A DNA stretch of 64,000 bases, from contig BDDD01002229.1 in assembly GCA_001972305.1 (NCBI GenBank), positions 62,001 to 126,000 on the forward strand, given 5' to 3'. Positions 33,120 to 44,932 of this stretch are shown in pieces. Position 1 is the first letter of the stretch. Each line of letters opens with the position of its first letter. The DNA is from Cephalotus follicularis. Taxonomy: Eukaryota; Streptophyta; Magnoliopsida; Oxalidales; Cephalotaceae. Position numbers and translations under genes: made by a program. The notes beneath the pieces are model-generated. The model ran no database searches. It saw nothing but the letters and a program-made list of their open reading frames with translations, and had not been told where the DNA came from.

Positions 33120-33675
33120 GCTACATTTGCATTCTCACGTGTTTTCCATTGTATTTTCAAACATTGAATTTGTAATTTTTAATGCTTTATGTTTAAAAGA
33201 CAATGTGTGGTAATGTACTTGAGGTTTTAAGTACTTAATGTTAAAATGCCTTGATCTATAATGTTTTGGGTTACATGAATGTGGTTTATGAAATTGATGG
33301 TTTATGTGCTGAATGCCAAAGTGTTTCAACGTTTATTGTTTTGTGTTGGATGAATGCGGTTCCTCATATTTCTTTGATCTTATGGATGAAATATGAATAT
33401 GAATGCATAGGTTGAGGGGGAGCTCTTCAATCCGTGCCTCGATTGAGGGGGAGCTTCCATTTCTCTTTTTGTTGTTTGACAAAAAGGGGAAGAAATTTAA
33501 TTCTATTTTGTATTGCATAAATGAAGTTGCATTTGGGCATTTGGGGGAATATATTGTTAATATTGCATATTGGTGAGAAGAGTTGTAATCTTGCATTGAG
33601 CAAGTATGTTTTGATATGACATATGCTTTGGATAGCAAGTATGTTTTGATATGACATATGCTTTGGATAAGCCAA
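33120..33675 (+). other. 3' untranslated region of element S up to the deletion breakpoint
   Basis: Noncoding, with two TTGAGGGGGAGCT words (about 33412 and 33442) and GACAAAAAGGGGAAGAAATT (about 33479), which resemble internal polypurine tracts of SIRE elements. No LTR follows. The sequence runs through a 35-bp tandem duplication into the C LTR at 33676. Confidence 0.7.
33599..33668. repeat. 35-bp perfect tandem duplication at the S deletion breakpoint
   Basis: agcaagtatgttttgatatg plus 15 further bases is repeated exactly (33599-33633 and 33634-33668). It ends 7 bases before the C LTR resumes. Its position suggests it arose with the repair that removed the S 3' LTR. Confidence 0.9.
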
Positions 33676-36560
33676 GTGATCGTTAGATCAACAATAGGCA
33701 GTTCATTTCAAAATATTTTCGAAAGTGACAACATTTGAAATACGTGTTCCTAATAGATCGAAAATACTTTAAACAGTTCAGTAGTGGAAATCACTTTCCA
33801 AAGAAGTTCGAAAATATAAAAATATTTATTTTATATTTTTGTACTCAACATAGTAGTTTTCAACTCGCATATGCAATTCCAATGTAACAACACTTAGAAA
33901 AATCATAATCAATTTACAAACAATCCATAAACAGGCAGTAGACAGTACATATGCAATGCATACAAATGCTCTAATCCATCCTAATTGGAATTGGGATCGT
34001 TTCGTATCATTAAGTAAGAAAACTCCCAAACAGTACAAGAAGGCGTCGATGTCTATTATTAGGCGTCGATGTCTTTGTCCCTCAGCGTCGACGTTCGTGT
34101 CCTTAGTGTCAGCGCTTTCCACTGTTTGAAGACGTCAATGTCCATCCTTATACGCATCGACGCTCAAGGTATGGAACCTTAAACATCAGCTTATTGCTTA
34201 AGGCGTCGACGCGTTAAGGTAGGAAGCTTAGGCGTCGACGTGTAGTACGTCAAAATCCAAGCCGATAACCCAAAGGCGTCGATGTTATTCAAAGATATCG
34301 ACGTGTTTCGAGCACCAGTCGTCTTCTTCCTCACGACGTGACAAACAGTGACCATCAAAATCAACATACATGCAAGATAACATGTAATCAAGGCAGGAAA
34401 CCAACATGCAGACACATATCACATATCCAGCATAACATGGCATTGATCCAGTGATAAAAAATAGTTCAATAATCATGCAATCTATGCACCAAAACCATAG
34501 TCCAAGCATGAATATTAATCTCAAGAATACAGTTATGGCTTCCCCTACCTTTTTGTTCCAAGTTAGGATCTAGAAAGTCCACCCCTTTATGTCCTAGAAT
34601 CGGTCACAGCAGCTCCAAGGATCGTCCCGTTGCTGCTAACCCACAGCTTCAAGTTCCAAGCTCCAAAACGCTCAACAATGGTGGAACCTCTCTCCTTGTT
34701 CGCACTCAGGAGTTTTTAGCCGAACCAGTGGGGAGGAGAGGAGAATTTATGCTATGGAAACTCTCCCCTTTCTTTACTTGTCCGTTGCATGCATCTCACA
34801 GATTACATTTCCTATTTTTTCTCTCTTTCCCAGCTCTGTCTTCTTCTTCCTCTGTCTTTTGTAGGTCACATGTGTCTAGGACACTTCCCACTCTTGCATG
34901 CCATAGCTGAGTTCGTTTTCCGAGCCCTTTGTCTCTGCTTTAAAGTCAGACAAAGCCACACTCCCTCTAACCATCATCTGCATGCACACATGTCCCTCCC
35001 TTCTTTGCACTTGTTACATGCTCACACATGTCACACTTGTCCTCATAACTTCAGTCATGTAGGTTAGGGAGTTATATGCATGCTCAACACGTCCCTTTTC
35101 GTGCCTCAAGGCTCCTACAAAAGCCCCTCAATCGTTTCCTCTTGCACGTTATTCTGTCAGTAGAATAACGTGTAGGTCTTTCGATGTTACGCATCAACGT
35201 CGATGTCTTTCCCCCTTTTACACGAGGGCGTCGATGTTCTTGCCTACATCGACGTGCATGTGCATGTAATTACGTGCGTCTCTCTGTCACACCCCATTAT
35301 TCCGTCAAAGACAAGCATATATGGTGATATCAGAAATATAAATATAATCCAGCATTCTCACATAACAATTCGAATAATCATAAGCGGAAGCATTCAATTC
35401 TAGATTACAAAAAAAAATAAACCGTCCGCACGCAGCCCATACTACGCGCGAGTACTATCCGACAAAATATCCTTGTACAAAAAAAGATACAACAGTAACA
35501 CGGGGTATGAACCGTTCATTACAATACAGTACATCAACATAAGATAACAACCTTAAATCGTAAAATAGAAGCTCTCCAAGCTTCAGCAGCAATCTCTGAA
35601 CGTCCTTGCTTAATCTGAAATTGTAGGGGTTAGCCGTTGTCCTCACTTGGCTAAGTAGGAAGATAATGCATGCTAAGGAATATATGAATGCAATATGTAT
35701 GACAGTTTATATTAAAAATAACATTTAAATGTGCCACTATATAAGCAATCATGCCAAGTGGCCATAGACAATACATATGCAAGAATACCGCACAAGGGTA
35801 CAATCAATTCATACAGTGGTTTGGGTGTCACATATCGCTAACTCCTAGCACCAACTGTGCACCACCTAACTATCACCCTGCACTCCGAGGATGATAGAAA
35901 AGGTATCGTTTACTACCGGCGTTTAGCGGGCAGTTTAACAATAAGATTTGCAATGCAGATAAGTTTGGGTGATACTCTACCCAACTCCTTGCACCTAGGA
36001 TCCCCACCGTAGCCAGTGACCTCTGCCATCACTCGACTAACGGTAATAAACATAAACAATCAATTCAATAAATGCAATTCAATAATAATATTACATATAT
36101 AAATAATATGCAATATCAAAGTGTTTTCTTTAGAAACATATAACAATTCAGTGATCGCACATCTCCTAAGAGGAAAACGATATCAATACAGTAGTGGTTT
36201 CCAGTTTGGGAAACAAAACAGGAGGTACCACTCATAGGAGGAAAATCAGTAGTTCTTTTAGCAACAATCTTTCATTTGAAAATGATAGTTTATATCATAA
36301 ATTGTGCATATAGGACTTAGTTGGTTCAATCTTTGGAAATATGGAACAATAGGGTTTATAACAATCATTCGCATATACTAATTAACATTAGCATATACAG
36401 AAACAATAGCAGCAATTCAATTGGGCCCGAACAGGACCTAGAGTAGAATTTTAACCTAGGACAGTCGGCTGTTCTCAAGAACAGTCGGCTGTTTTGGTTG
36501 AGCAGTCGACTGTTTTCTCTTAACAGTCGACTGGATGCATTGAGTAGTCGACTGTCATGA

Positions 36561-38191
36561 AAGGTTGTAAAACATTTCGTAAACCTTTCAGAGTCAAAAT
36601 ATAAAGTCAGGAAATATTTATCTTCACAAAAATATCCTACCGACTTTATTTCAAAACATATCGAATACGGAGCATAACAGAGTTCATAAAATCGAAGAGA
36701 CATATTCATAAAGTAGACTATCTCTTTACCATAATAAAAACAGTAGGAGGGTATCAAGGAACTAAACATCCGTACCTTAAGCGATCACAAAAAAAACTTT
36801 ACGAATCGATCAACAATTTCTAATTGTCCCTCAAAGCACACAAATCTAAAAGATACAATTTCATTCATATAAGCATTCAAATATCACTTCCAAACATCAA
36901 ACACTAATTTAGTAGTGTTTAAAACAGACTCCAAATCATTAGACAAACAAACGGATCACAAAACTTAAAACAAGAAAATTACTGGGCAATTCCAGTCGAC
37001 TGCATCAAAATCCAGTCGGCTACTCAAAGGATGGCAGTCGACTACTCAAACTGGGTTGAATCCAGTCGACTGGGACAGGGGTCCAGTCGACTGTGCAAGG
37101 CCAAACAGTCGACTGTTTCAAGAGGCAGTCGATTGTTCTAGGCGACCGAACAGCAAAAACACAGCAATTCAATTTCAATTTTCTGTCAAAACTATATTAC
37201 AACATTACCAGATGGTTACCAACGTTTAAACAAGACTTATGTGACTTATCCGTGGCATTTAAACATCCAGAATCAAGAAGGTTCATGCAATTGGTGATCA
37301 CACTTATAGGGAGAAGCAAGTTCCAATTCTTTATATGCAAAATTATGTGATCAATTTTCTATCAAACACTAATTATCCTATTCAAAACCTGTTTGTATGA
37401 TTACTAGAGACTTCCTAACTTCCTAACAATCTCAGAACATCAACAAAACATGCATGGCAGGGTGTAACACAAAACCAACACACTAGCAGCCTATGAACAT
37501 GCAACTAGACAACATAAAACAAAAACTCATTGCTAAGCCATATCAACAGAGGAAAACCAACCAGATTCAGTGAAGCAAAGAAGACAATAACAGGTTCTAA
37601 TGCTTGCAAATTCGGCTCCCAAACTCAAGAAAACGATGATGGCATATGACAATGGTAATAGGCATACATAACAGAAAATATAAAGAGCAAAATCTGCTGG
37701 GTATGGAAAGGAGCAATCACAATCTGATTAGTTAAGGAATTAGGGCAGAAACTCATGCTTGCTAGGGAGAAGGAGAAGGAAAGAATCGGTTTGGCAGGAA
37801 GAAGGAGGAATACGTGAGAGAGAGGGAGAGGGAAAAATAGAAAGTAATATGTTTTAAAATAGGACAAAGGGTTTATTTCCCAAAAAGCTCAAATTTTGCC
37901 ATAATACATTATAAAAACTGATGTAAAATTAATTTACAATATAATAAAATTAATTCCATTAATTTTACTTATTCACGTACATAGTCCAACCAATATTCAA
38001 TAGCCCAAAATTAAAATTGTCCAACCATATAACAAAACAATAAATTTTTGTTTTTCCAATAATCATATTCTAATAAATATAAAAGCCCTAAGTTTAAATT
38101 CATATAACCCAAAGAACACATTATGCCAACGCAACCAAATAATTCAAATTTAAAATCCGAAAATATGCACGTGAACGAACGGGGTATTACA
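36561..38191 (-). repeat. 3' LTR of element E (truncated)
   Basis: It matches 42041-43694 of the 5' LTR. On the minus strand it starts TGTAATACCCCG at 38191; the terminal 1.2 kb is lost at the D junction (tcatga/aggttgtaaaac). It contains an M1 cluster at 36991-37135. Confidence 0.9.
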
Positions 38192-38207
38192 TCCTTCCCC
38201 CGTTAAA
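38192..38207 (-). other. Polypurine tract of element E (copy 1)
   Basis: On the minus strand TTTAACGGGGGAAGGA precedes the LTR. A second identical copy at about 39342-39357 was made by the 1.15-kb tandem duplication. Confidence 0.8.
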
Positions 38208-38318
38208 AAGATTTCATCCCGAAATCTTATTATAAACCAATCCGAATCAATAACAGAAGAACAATTCGATATGTATAACAAATTAACACAGTTATCACAT
38301 AATAAGTTGACTTATCAA

Positions 38319-39209
38319 TCAAGCAGACTTCTCACGATTACCAAACAAAAACAAAAGCAAAACAAACAAAACCGAAACAATACCTGGAGCGTTTGTAGCC
38401 TCATGCGTCGTTAAGGCGAAAACTCTACTTCCCACGTTGCGCGGTCCGGAATCATTACCATCTCCTCCTTTATTTCTAGTACGAGGATTCGGGCAATCCT
38501 TAAAGAGATGACCCTTTTGTCCACAAGAAAAGCACACCACGGTGGCCTTGTAACATGTCCCATCATGATGTCGCCTCCCACATGTCTCGCACAAAGCAAT
38601 CTGAACATTGGGGATATCCCCATCCTTATTCTGATTATGATCCTTTTTATGCTGTTTACTTTCACCTTGTTGTTCAGAATTCTTCCCATGAGAATCACTC
38701 CTATTCCGTTTCTTTTCCTTTTCTTACCGAGCTTCCTGGAAATCCAACCTTTCCAATTCAATATTCTTCATAGCGTTTGCTACTTCCGCCACGTCAGCAA
38801 ACCTGGAGTTTATCAGTTTCCCCCTAAGCTGGTACTGCAGTTTCCATTTGAACTTCTCAGCTTGTTCAAATGTCGATCCCGCCGCGGCTCCAGCAAAACC
38901 CGCTTACCTAGTGAATCGGGCCAAAAACTCGATGACTGTTTCACCATCTTTCTGCCTAGTGTTAACAAACTCCCTCGCATAAGCCTCCTTATCAGCAGTG
39001 GGGAAATACTGCTGATAGAAGATTTCAAAGAACTCAATCCAAGTCAAGGTGTCAATGTAGTTTCCTCCTTTTGCTAACTTCAAAGTTTGCCACCACTTTT
39101 GAGCATCCCCTTCCAACTTATATGCTGCCAACCTTACCTTTTGTTCGTCATCACATCCCAACACATTAAAAACTTTCTCCATGTGCACAATAAATTTTTG
39201 TTTTTCCAA
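38319..39209 (-). pseudogene. Element E gag, truncated duplicate copy
   Basis: The 3' part of gag (from HMEKVFNVLG onward) is repeated by the tandem duplication and fused at its start to LTR sequence. Stops as in the parental copy interrupt it. It ends with the knuckles CETCGRRHHDGTC and CFSCGQKGHLFKDC, then TNAPGIVSVLFVLLLF and TGA/TAA at 38319. Confidence 0.88.
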
Positions 39210-39468
39210 TAATCATATTCTAATAAATATAAAAGCCCTAAGTTTAAATTCATATAACCCAAAGAACACATTATGCCAACGCAACCAAATAATTCAAATT
39301 TAAAATCCGAAAATATGCACGTGAACGAACGGGGTATTACATCCTTCCCCCGTTAAAAAGATTTCATCCCGAAATCTTATTATAAACCAATCCGAATCAA
39401 TAACAGAAGAACAATTCGATATGTATAACAAATTAACACAGTTATCACATAATAAGTTGACTTATCAA

Positions 39469-40659
39469 TCAAGCAGACTTCTCACGATTACCAAACAAAA
39501 ACAAAAGCAAAACAAACAAAACCGAAACAATACCTGGAGCGTTTGTAGCCTCATGCGTCGTTAAGGCGAAAACTCTACTTCCCACGTTGCGCGGTCCGGA
39601 ATCATTACCATCTCCTCCTTTATTTCTAGTACGAGGATTCGGGCAATCCTTAAAGAGATGACCCTTTTGTCCACAAGAAAAGCACACCACGGTGGCCTTG
39701 TAACATGTCCCATCATGATGTCGCCTCCCACATGTCTCGCACAAAGCAATCTGAACATTGGGGATATCCCCATCCTTATTCTGATTATGATCCTTTTTAT
39801 GCTGTTTACTTTCACCTTGTTGTTCAGAATTCTTCCCATGAGAATCACTCCTATTCCGTTTCTTTTCCTTTTCTTACCGAGCTTCCTGGAAATCCAACCT
39901 TTCCAATTCAATATTCTTCATAGCGTTTGCTACTTCCGCCACGTCAGCAAACCTGGAGTTTATCAGTTTCCCCCTAAGCTGGTACTGCAGTTTCCATTTG
40001 AACTTCTCAGCTTGTTCAAATGTCGATCCCGCCGCGGCTCCAGCAAAACCCGCTTACCTAGTGAATCGGGCCAAAAACTCGATGACTGTTTCACCATCTT
40101 TCTGCCTAGTGTTAACAAACTCCCTCGCATAAGCCTCCTTATCAGCAGTGGGGAAATACTGCTGATAGAAGATTTCAAAGAACTCAATCCAAGTCAAGGT
40201 GTCAATGTAGTTTCCTCCTTTTGCTAACTTCAAAGTTTGCCACCACTTTTGAGCATCCCCTTCCAACTTATATGCTGCCAACCTTACCTTTTGTTCGTCA
40301 TCACATCCCAACACATTAAAAACTTTCTCCATGTGAGCAATCCAATGGTCAACCTCTACGGGGGTCGGGGCTGAACTAAAAGACTGCGGCCTTTGCTTTT
40401 GGAACCGTTCAAGCCAGACATATGCAGGAGTGTCAAGCCGGTCCCCAATTTCCTTACCAGTCTGAACATCAGCTGATGCATTCTCCGCCGTAACTTGTTT
40501 TTGGCGCCCTTGCCCTTGATTTTGCATAGCATGAATGAGTCGATCTATTTCTTGAGCAACTACCTGTCGCACCAACTCTTCAACCGTAGGCTCGTTTCGT
40601 ACCTCTTCACGAGTCTCAGTCTATTCGTTTCTTCGACGGGTATTCCTTGTTCGCACCAT
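39469..40659 (-). pseudogene. Element E gag (complete but with three stops)
   Basis: ATG at 40659 opens MVRTRNTRRR, with a stop about 13 codons in (former CAG or CAA). A 173-codon frame from 40575 carries LVRQ-type VRQVVAQEIDRL, the Retrotrans_gag core TPVEVDHWIAHMEKVFNVLG, LAAYKLEGDAQKWW, FYQQYF and AYAREFVNTRQKDGETVIEFL. Stops follow near 40054 and again near 39866. The frame then leads to the two zinc knuckles and a hydrophobic tail (VLFVLLLFLF) before the stop at 39469. Where relatives continue into protease, this element goes straight to the polypurine tract. Confidence 0.9.
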
Positions 40660-40794
40660 CTACGAAACATAAATCCAAAACATAACACAACAACAAACAC
40701 GTCAGAGGAATCACAACGAAGGTTCCTAACCCAATGTCTACCCAATCTCACAGGTCAATACCTAGATAGGTCTTCTAAGGAAACGAAAACCTAT

Positions 40795-40806
40795 GCTCTG
40801 ATACCA
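40795..40806 (-). other. Primer-binding site of element E
   Basis: On the minus strand TGGTATCAGAGC, perfect for initiator-Met-tRNA, four bases after the LTR end (TGTTACA). Confidence 0.9.
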
Positions 40807-40810
40807 TTTC

Positions 40811-43694
40811 TGTAACACCCCCGATTCGGAGGGAGTCGTCACGGGTCCTAATCTGAGACTAAACATAACCTATCTTATAACGTGGCCCAATTTTATTCTT
40901 TTTATCAAAACATTAAGTCATCCTTTAATCAAATTGCGTGATGGTCTAAACATAACATTTATAATCTAAAACGTAATCTGAAAACTTTATTCATAATCCG
41001 AAAACTTAAACATAAACCAAAGCTTAAACATAATCTTAAAGTCATAAACTGGAAGACATAATATTACTCAAATATGGGTCCTAACATGACCTTAAAATAA
41101 CTAAGCAAAAACGAGTCCATCTCCTAAGTGATCCTTATCATAGGTGTCACCTCGCTCATCACACATTGCCCGGATGCTGTCCCAGAATACCTGCCGCATG
41201 GAAACAAAAACACGGCTGAGCAAACCTCAGTACGGATATAGAACCATAAAACATAAAATGATAATTTAAATGATAGAAAATACCTGAATCTTGAAATATC
41301 ATACGACACATGTATAAAATAATTATAAACAATTCTATCAATTCAAAACCAATATCCGAATTTCAAAACGTTAACAAATTTCAAAAAGGATATCCGAAAG
41401 CAAAATCTGATTTTCAAAGCATAATCCAAGTTTCAATGCAAATCAAAAATCCCAAAACGATATTCAAAACAATACTCAAAATCTCTTTAACATTGTTCGA
41501 GTTAAAAAGGGTTTCAAAACAAAACATATCCGATTCCGATATCTCATAATAGAGATCCAAAACATATAACAGAGACTTATCCGATTCTGAAATCTCATAA
41601 TAGAGATCCAAAGTACATATACATAAGTGCAAGGGGTTTGCAAGGCCCACATGCTCCGACGGAAAGAAGTGTACGGCACTACACAATCAATCCCCAAAAT
41701 CTGAATCCTTAACATATCCTAGGATCGACCCATATGCCTCTATCACATAGCGGATCCATAAGTCCACCTCATGGGACTTATTCAAAACATGGAGAGATGT
41801 CGTAGACTAATCACACCGCTACGGAAGTGTCACGTCCCCGTGCCAGGCCCACGACGTGCCTATGGTACATCCCATAGGTGGGAAATATCTCTGTATATCC
41901 AAAGTTAACATACTTCCTAAGGTGAAAGTCATGTTCCTTATCAAATCCAAAATCCGTATACTTTCGAATGTGAAAGTCATACTTAGTTTATAAAACCGGT
42001 GACATTAAACTTTGGTAGTAAAACAGATTTTATAAAACATCCGAGGTTGTAAAACATTTCGTAAACCTTTTAGAGTCAAAATATAAAGTCAGGAAATATT
42101 TATCTTCGCAAAAATATCCTACCGACTTTATTTCAAAACATATCGAATACGGAGCGTAACAGAGTTCATAAAATCGAAGAGACATATTCATAAAGTAGAC
42201 TATCTTTTTACCATAATAAAAACAGTATGAGGGTATCAAGGAACGAAACATCCGTACCTTAAGCGATCACAAAAATAACTTTACGAATCGATCAAGAATT
42301 TCTAATTGTCCCTCAAAGCACACAAATCTAAAAGATACAATTTCATTCATATAAGCATTCAAATATCACTTCCAAACATCAAACAGTAATTTAGTAGTGT
42401 TCAAAACAGACTCCAAATCATTAGACAAAAAAAACGGATCACAAAACTTAAAACCAGAAAATTCCTGGGCAATTCCAGTCGACTGCATCAAGATCCTGTC
42501 GGCTACTCAAGGGATGGCAGTCGACTACACAACATAGGCAGACGACTACTCAAACTGAGTTGAATCTAGTCGACTAGGACAGGGGTCCAGTCGACTGTGC
42601 AAGGCCAAACAGTCGACTGTTTCAAGAGGCAGTCGACTGTTCTAGGCGACCGAATAGCAAAAACACAGCAATTAAATTTCAATTTTCTGTCAAAACTATA
42701 TTACAACATTACCAGATGGTTACCAACATTTAAACAAGGCTTATGTGACTTATCCGTGGCATTTAAAAATCCAGAATCAAGAAGGTTCATGCAATTGGTG
42801 ATCACACTTATAGGGAGAAGCAAGTTCCAATTCTTTATATGCAAAATTATGTGATCAATTTTCTGTCAAACACTAATTATCCTATTCAAAACCTATTTGT
42901 ATGATTACAAGACACTTCCTAACTTCCTAACAATCTCATAACATCAACAAAACATGCATGGCAGGGTGTAACACAAAACCAACATACTAGAGCCTATGAA
43001 CATGCAACTGGACAACATAAAACAAAAACTCATTGCTAAGCTATATAAACAGAGGAAAACCAACCTGATTCAGTGAAGCAAAGAAGACAATAACAGGTTC
43101 TAATCCTCGCAAATTCGGCTCCCAAACTCAAGAAAATGATGATGGCATATGACAATGGTAATAGGCATACATAACAGAAAATATAAAGAGCAAAATCTGC
43201 TGGGTATGGAAAGGAGTAATGACAATCTTATTAGTTAAGGAATTAGGGCAGAAATTCGGGCTTGCTAGGGAGAAGGAGAAGCAAAGAATCGGTTTGGCAG
43301 GAAGAAGGAGGAATACGTGAGAGAAAGGGAGAGGGAAAAATAGAAAGTAATATGTTTTAAAATAGGAAAAAGGGTTTATTTCCCAAAAAGCTCAAATTTT
43401 GCCATAATACATTATAAAAACTGATGGAAAATTAATTTACAATATAATAAAATTAATTCCATTAATTTTACTTATTCACGTACATTGTCCAACCAATATT
43501 CAATTGCCCAAAATTAAAATTGTCCAACCATATAACAAAACAATAAATTTTTGTTTTTCCAATAATCATATTCTAATAAATATAAAAGCCCTAAGTTTAA
43601 ATTCATATAACCCAAAGAACACATTATGCCAACGAAACCAAATAATTCAAATTTAAAATCCGAAAATATGCACGTGAACGAACGGGGTATTACA
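40811..43694 (-). repeat. 5' LTR of element E (2.88 kb)
   Basis: It spans TGTAACACCCCCG (40811) to GGTATTACA (43694). It shares blocks with the LTR of B: CGCTACGGAAGTGTCA (about 41817) and CAAACCTCAGTACGGATA (about 41221). The M1 cluster is at 42475-42650. Repeated words tccgattc...atagagatcc at 41528-41612 form a short local duplication. No coding. Confidence 0.9.
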
Positions 43695-44887
43695 TAAAAT
43701 ATCTTCCATAAACATGTCATTACCCCTACCTCAATGGCTTATCCCAAGATCATTTGGAATTGATCTTTCTCTTTGAGTTTCAAAGCTTTTCACCAACAAT
43801 CCTTTAATTCCAGTAGGATCAATCTATGCATGCATGTTTACGGACGCATGCGTTAGTACCAGTAAGTTTCAGTAATTTCCTATGACAACTACAATTCCAA
43901 CAGTAGCTAATCTCTAATTCATAAGCTTCATAATTTCCCTGTTACGATTCCTCTTGGACTCTTGGTCAATATATCTTTCAATTCCAGGTTCTTTGATCTT
44001 AAACGTGTGGACAGAATGTATATATATACTTAAGGGAATCAGTAAGTTTATATCATGACAACTAACCACAACTATAATCCAAATTAGAGGTTACAATCTC
44101 CATTTATACTTGAACCATTTATCACTTTCCAATTCAATTCTAGAAGTTGTTAATCTTAACCATGTTAACAGAAGACATAAACATCCTCCTAGTTAAATTA
44201 TCACCACTTTAACAGTGAGTTCGGACTGAGAACTTACCAAGAAAAACCAAAGCTTCAATCCCCTCTTTGAGCTCTAATCCACCAACATGCAAGCTCCATC
44301 AATTTCCAGCCACTCTCCTCTATCTCAAGTGTTTTCTAACACTCACCCACAGTACTAGCAGTTGATATAAAGGCTTAGGGATCTTTGAATTCGTCAGATT
44401 ACCATAACTCAGCCTTCTCTTATCACATGCACATCTCTTCCTCTCTTCTTTCTATCTCTTTCTCACCTTTCTCTTCTTTCCATTCTATTTTGCAGGTTGC
44501 ATGAGGAATAGAAGACATGCAAGCATGCCTTTTTGCATGCTCTGGTAGCTACTGTCACGCATGACACCTGCCCACCATGCAATGCCCCTTTGATTCAGTC
44601 TCACAGGCATGCACAGACACCTGTTCTGTATTGATCCAGTCGACTGTCTATAGAAGGCAGTCGACTGTCCACACACGCATCAGACAGTCGACTATTTCCC
44701 TGTGACAGTCGGCTGTTTGAGCTGGTTTAGGGTTTCTTAAGTTTAATACTTCACCAATTGTACATCCATTCATCTCACGCATATACCAATCCCAGAAATT
44801 ATTAAAATCGGACAAATAACTCAATTAAAATGTATATTTTATTTAAAATTGGATCAATATACATTAATTGAATTTGCGGTTATTACA

Positions 44888-44903
44888 TTCCCCCTCCTTA
44901 AAG
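44888..44903 (-). other. Polypurine tract of element D
   Basis: On the minus strand CTTTAAGGAGGGGGAA immediately precedes the LTR start TGTAATAACC. Confidence 0.85.
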
Positions 44904-44932
44904 AAAATTCATCCTCGATTTTAGCCCTTACA

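Larger units (their letters stand above)
26291..33675 (+). mobile_element. Element S: SIRE/Maximus-like Ty1/copia element with an extra ORF, 3' LTR deleted, inside the C 5' LTR
   Basis: It has a 5' LTR (26291-27562), PBS, gag, protease-integrase, RT-RNase H and an additional ORF downstream of pol, the organisation of SIRE/Maximus elements. The left flank gtaac (26286-26290) would be the TSD. On the right, the C LTR resumes at 33676 without a 3' LTR of S and without the second TSD copy, so a deletion removed the S 3' end plus about 20 bp of C. About 600 bp are also missing between integrase and RT. Confidence 0.9.
38037..40335. repeat. 1149-bp tandem duplication within element E
   Basis: 38037-39185 is repeated at 39187-40335 with one extra base (c) at the junction. 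I find no difference between the copies: the three longest frames on each strand translate identically. The unit holds the first 155 bp of the LTR, the polypurine tract and the 3' part of gag. Perfect identity means a very recent event or an assembly artefact. Confidence 0.93.
36561..43694 (-). mobile_element. Element E: gag-only Ty3/gypsy element in the D 3' LTR, left end deleted
   Basis: The 5' LTR is complete (40811-43694) and followed by D sequence with a possible TSD taaaa (43695-43699). The 3' LTR is truncated on the left (36561-38191), where a deletion fused it to D, removing about 1.2 kb of E and 0.12 kb of D. The interior contains only a PBS, gag and a polypurine tract: no PR, RT, RH or IN is present. 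LTR pieces differ by about 3% over 210 bases, the lowest among the gypsy elements with two comparable LTRs apart from F. B is its autonomous-type relative. Confidence 0.88.
35285..44887 (-). repeat. 3' LTR of element D, split by E
   Basis: The pieces are 35285-36560 and 43695-44887. On the minus strand it starts TGTAATAACCGC at 44887 and ends GGGGTGTGACA at 35285. M1 motifs lie at 36461-36555 and 44634-44712. Relative to the 5' LTR copy, about 120 bp (equivalent of 50368-50490) are missing at the E junction. It carries the acceptor-like CTAAC...CAG block (35615-35650) and the AGGAGTTGG pair (35830-36025). Confidence 0.88.

Noticed and set aside
38508..39077. 189-codon plus-strand frame (and its duplicate at 39658-40227)
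   Set aside because: Antisense shadow of the minus-strand gag of element E, with no recognisable domain.
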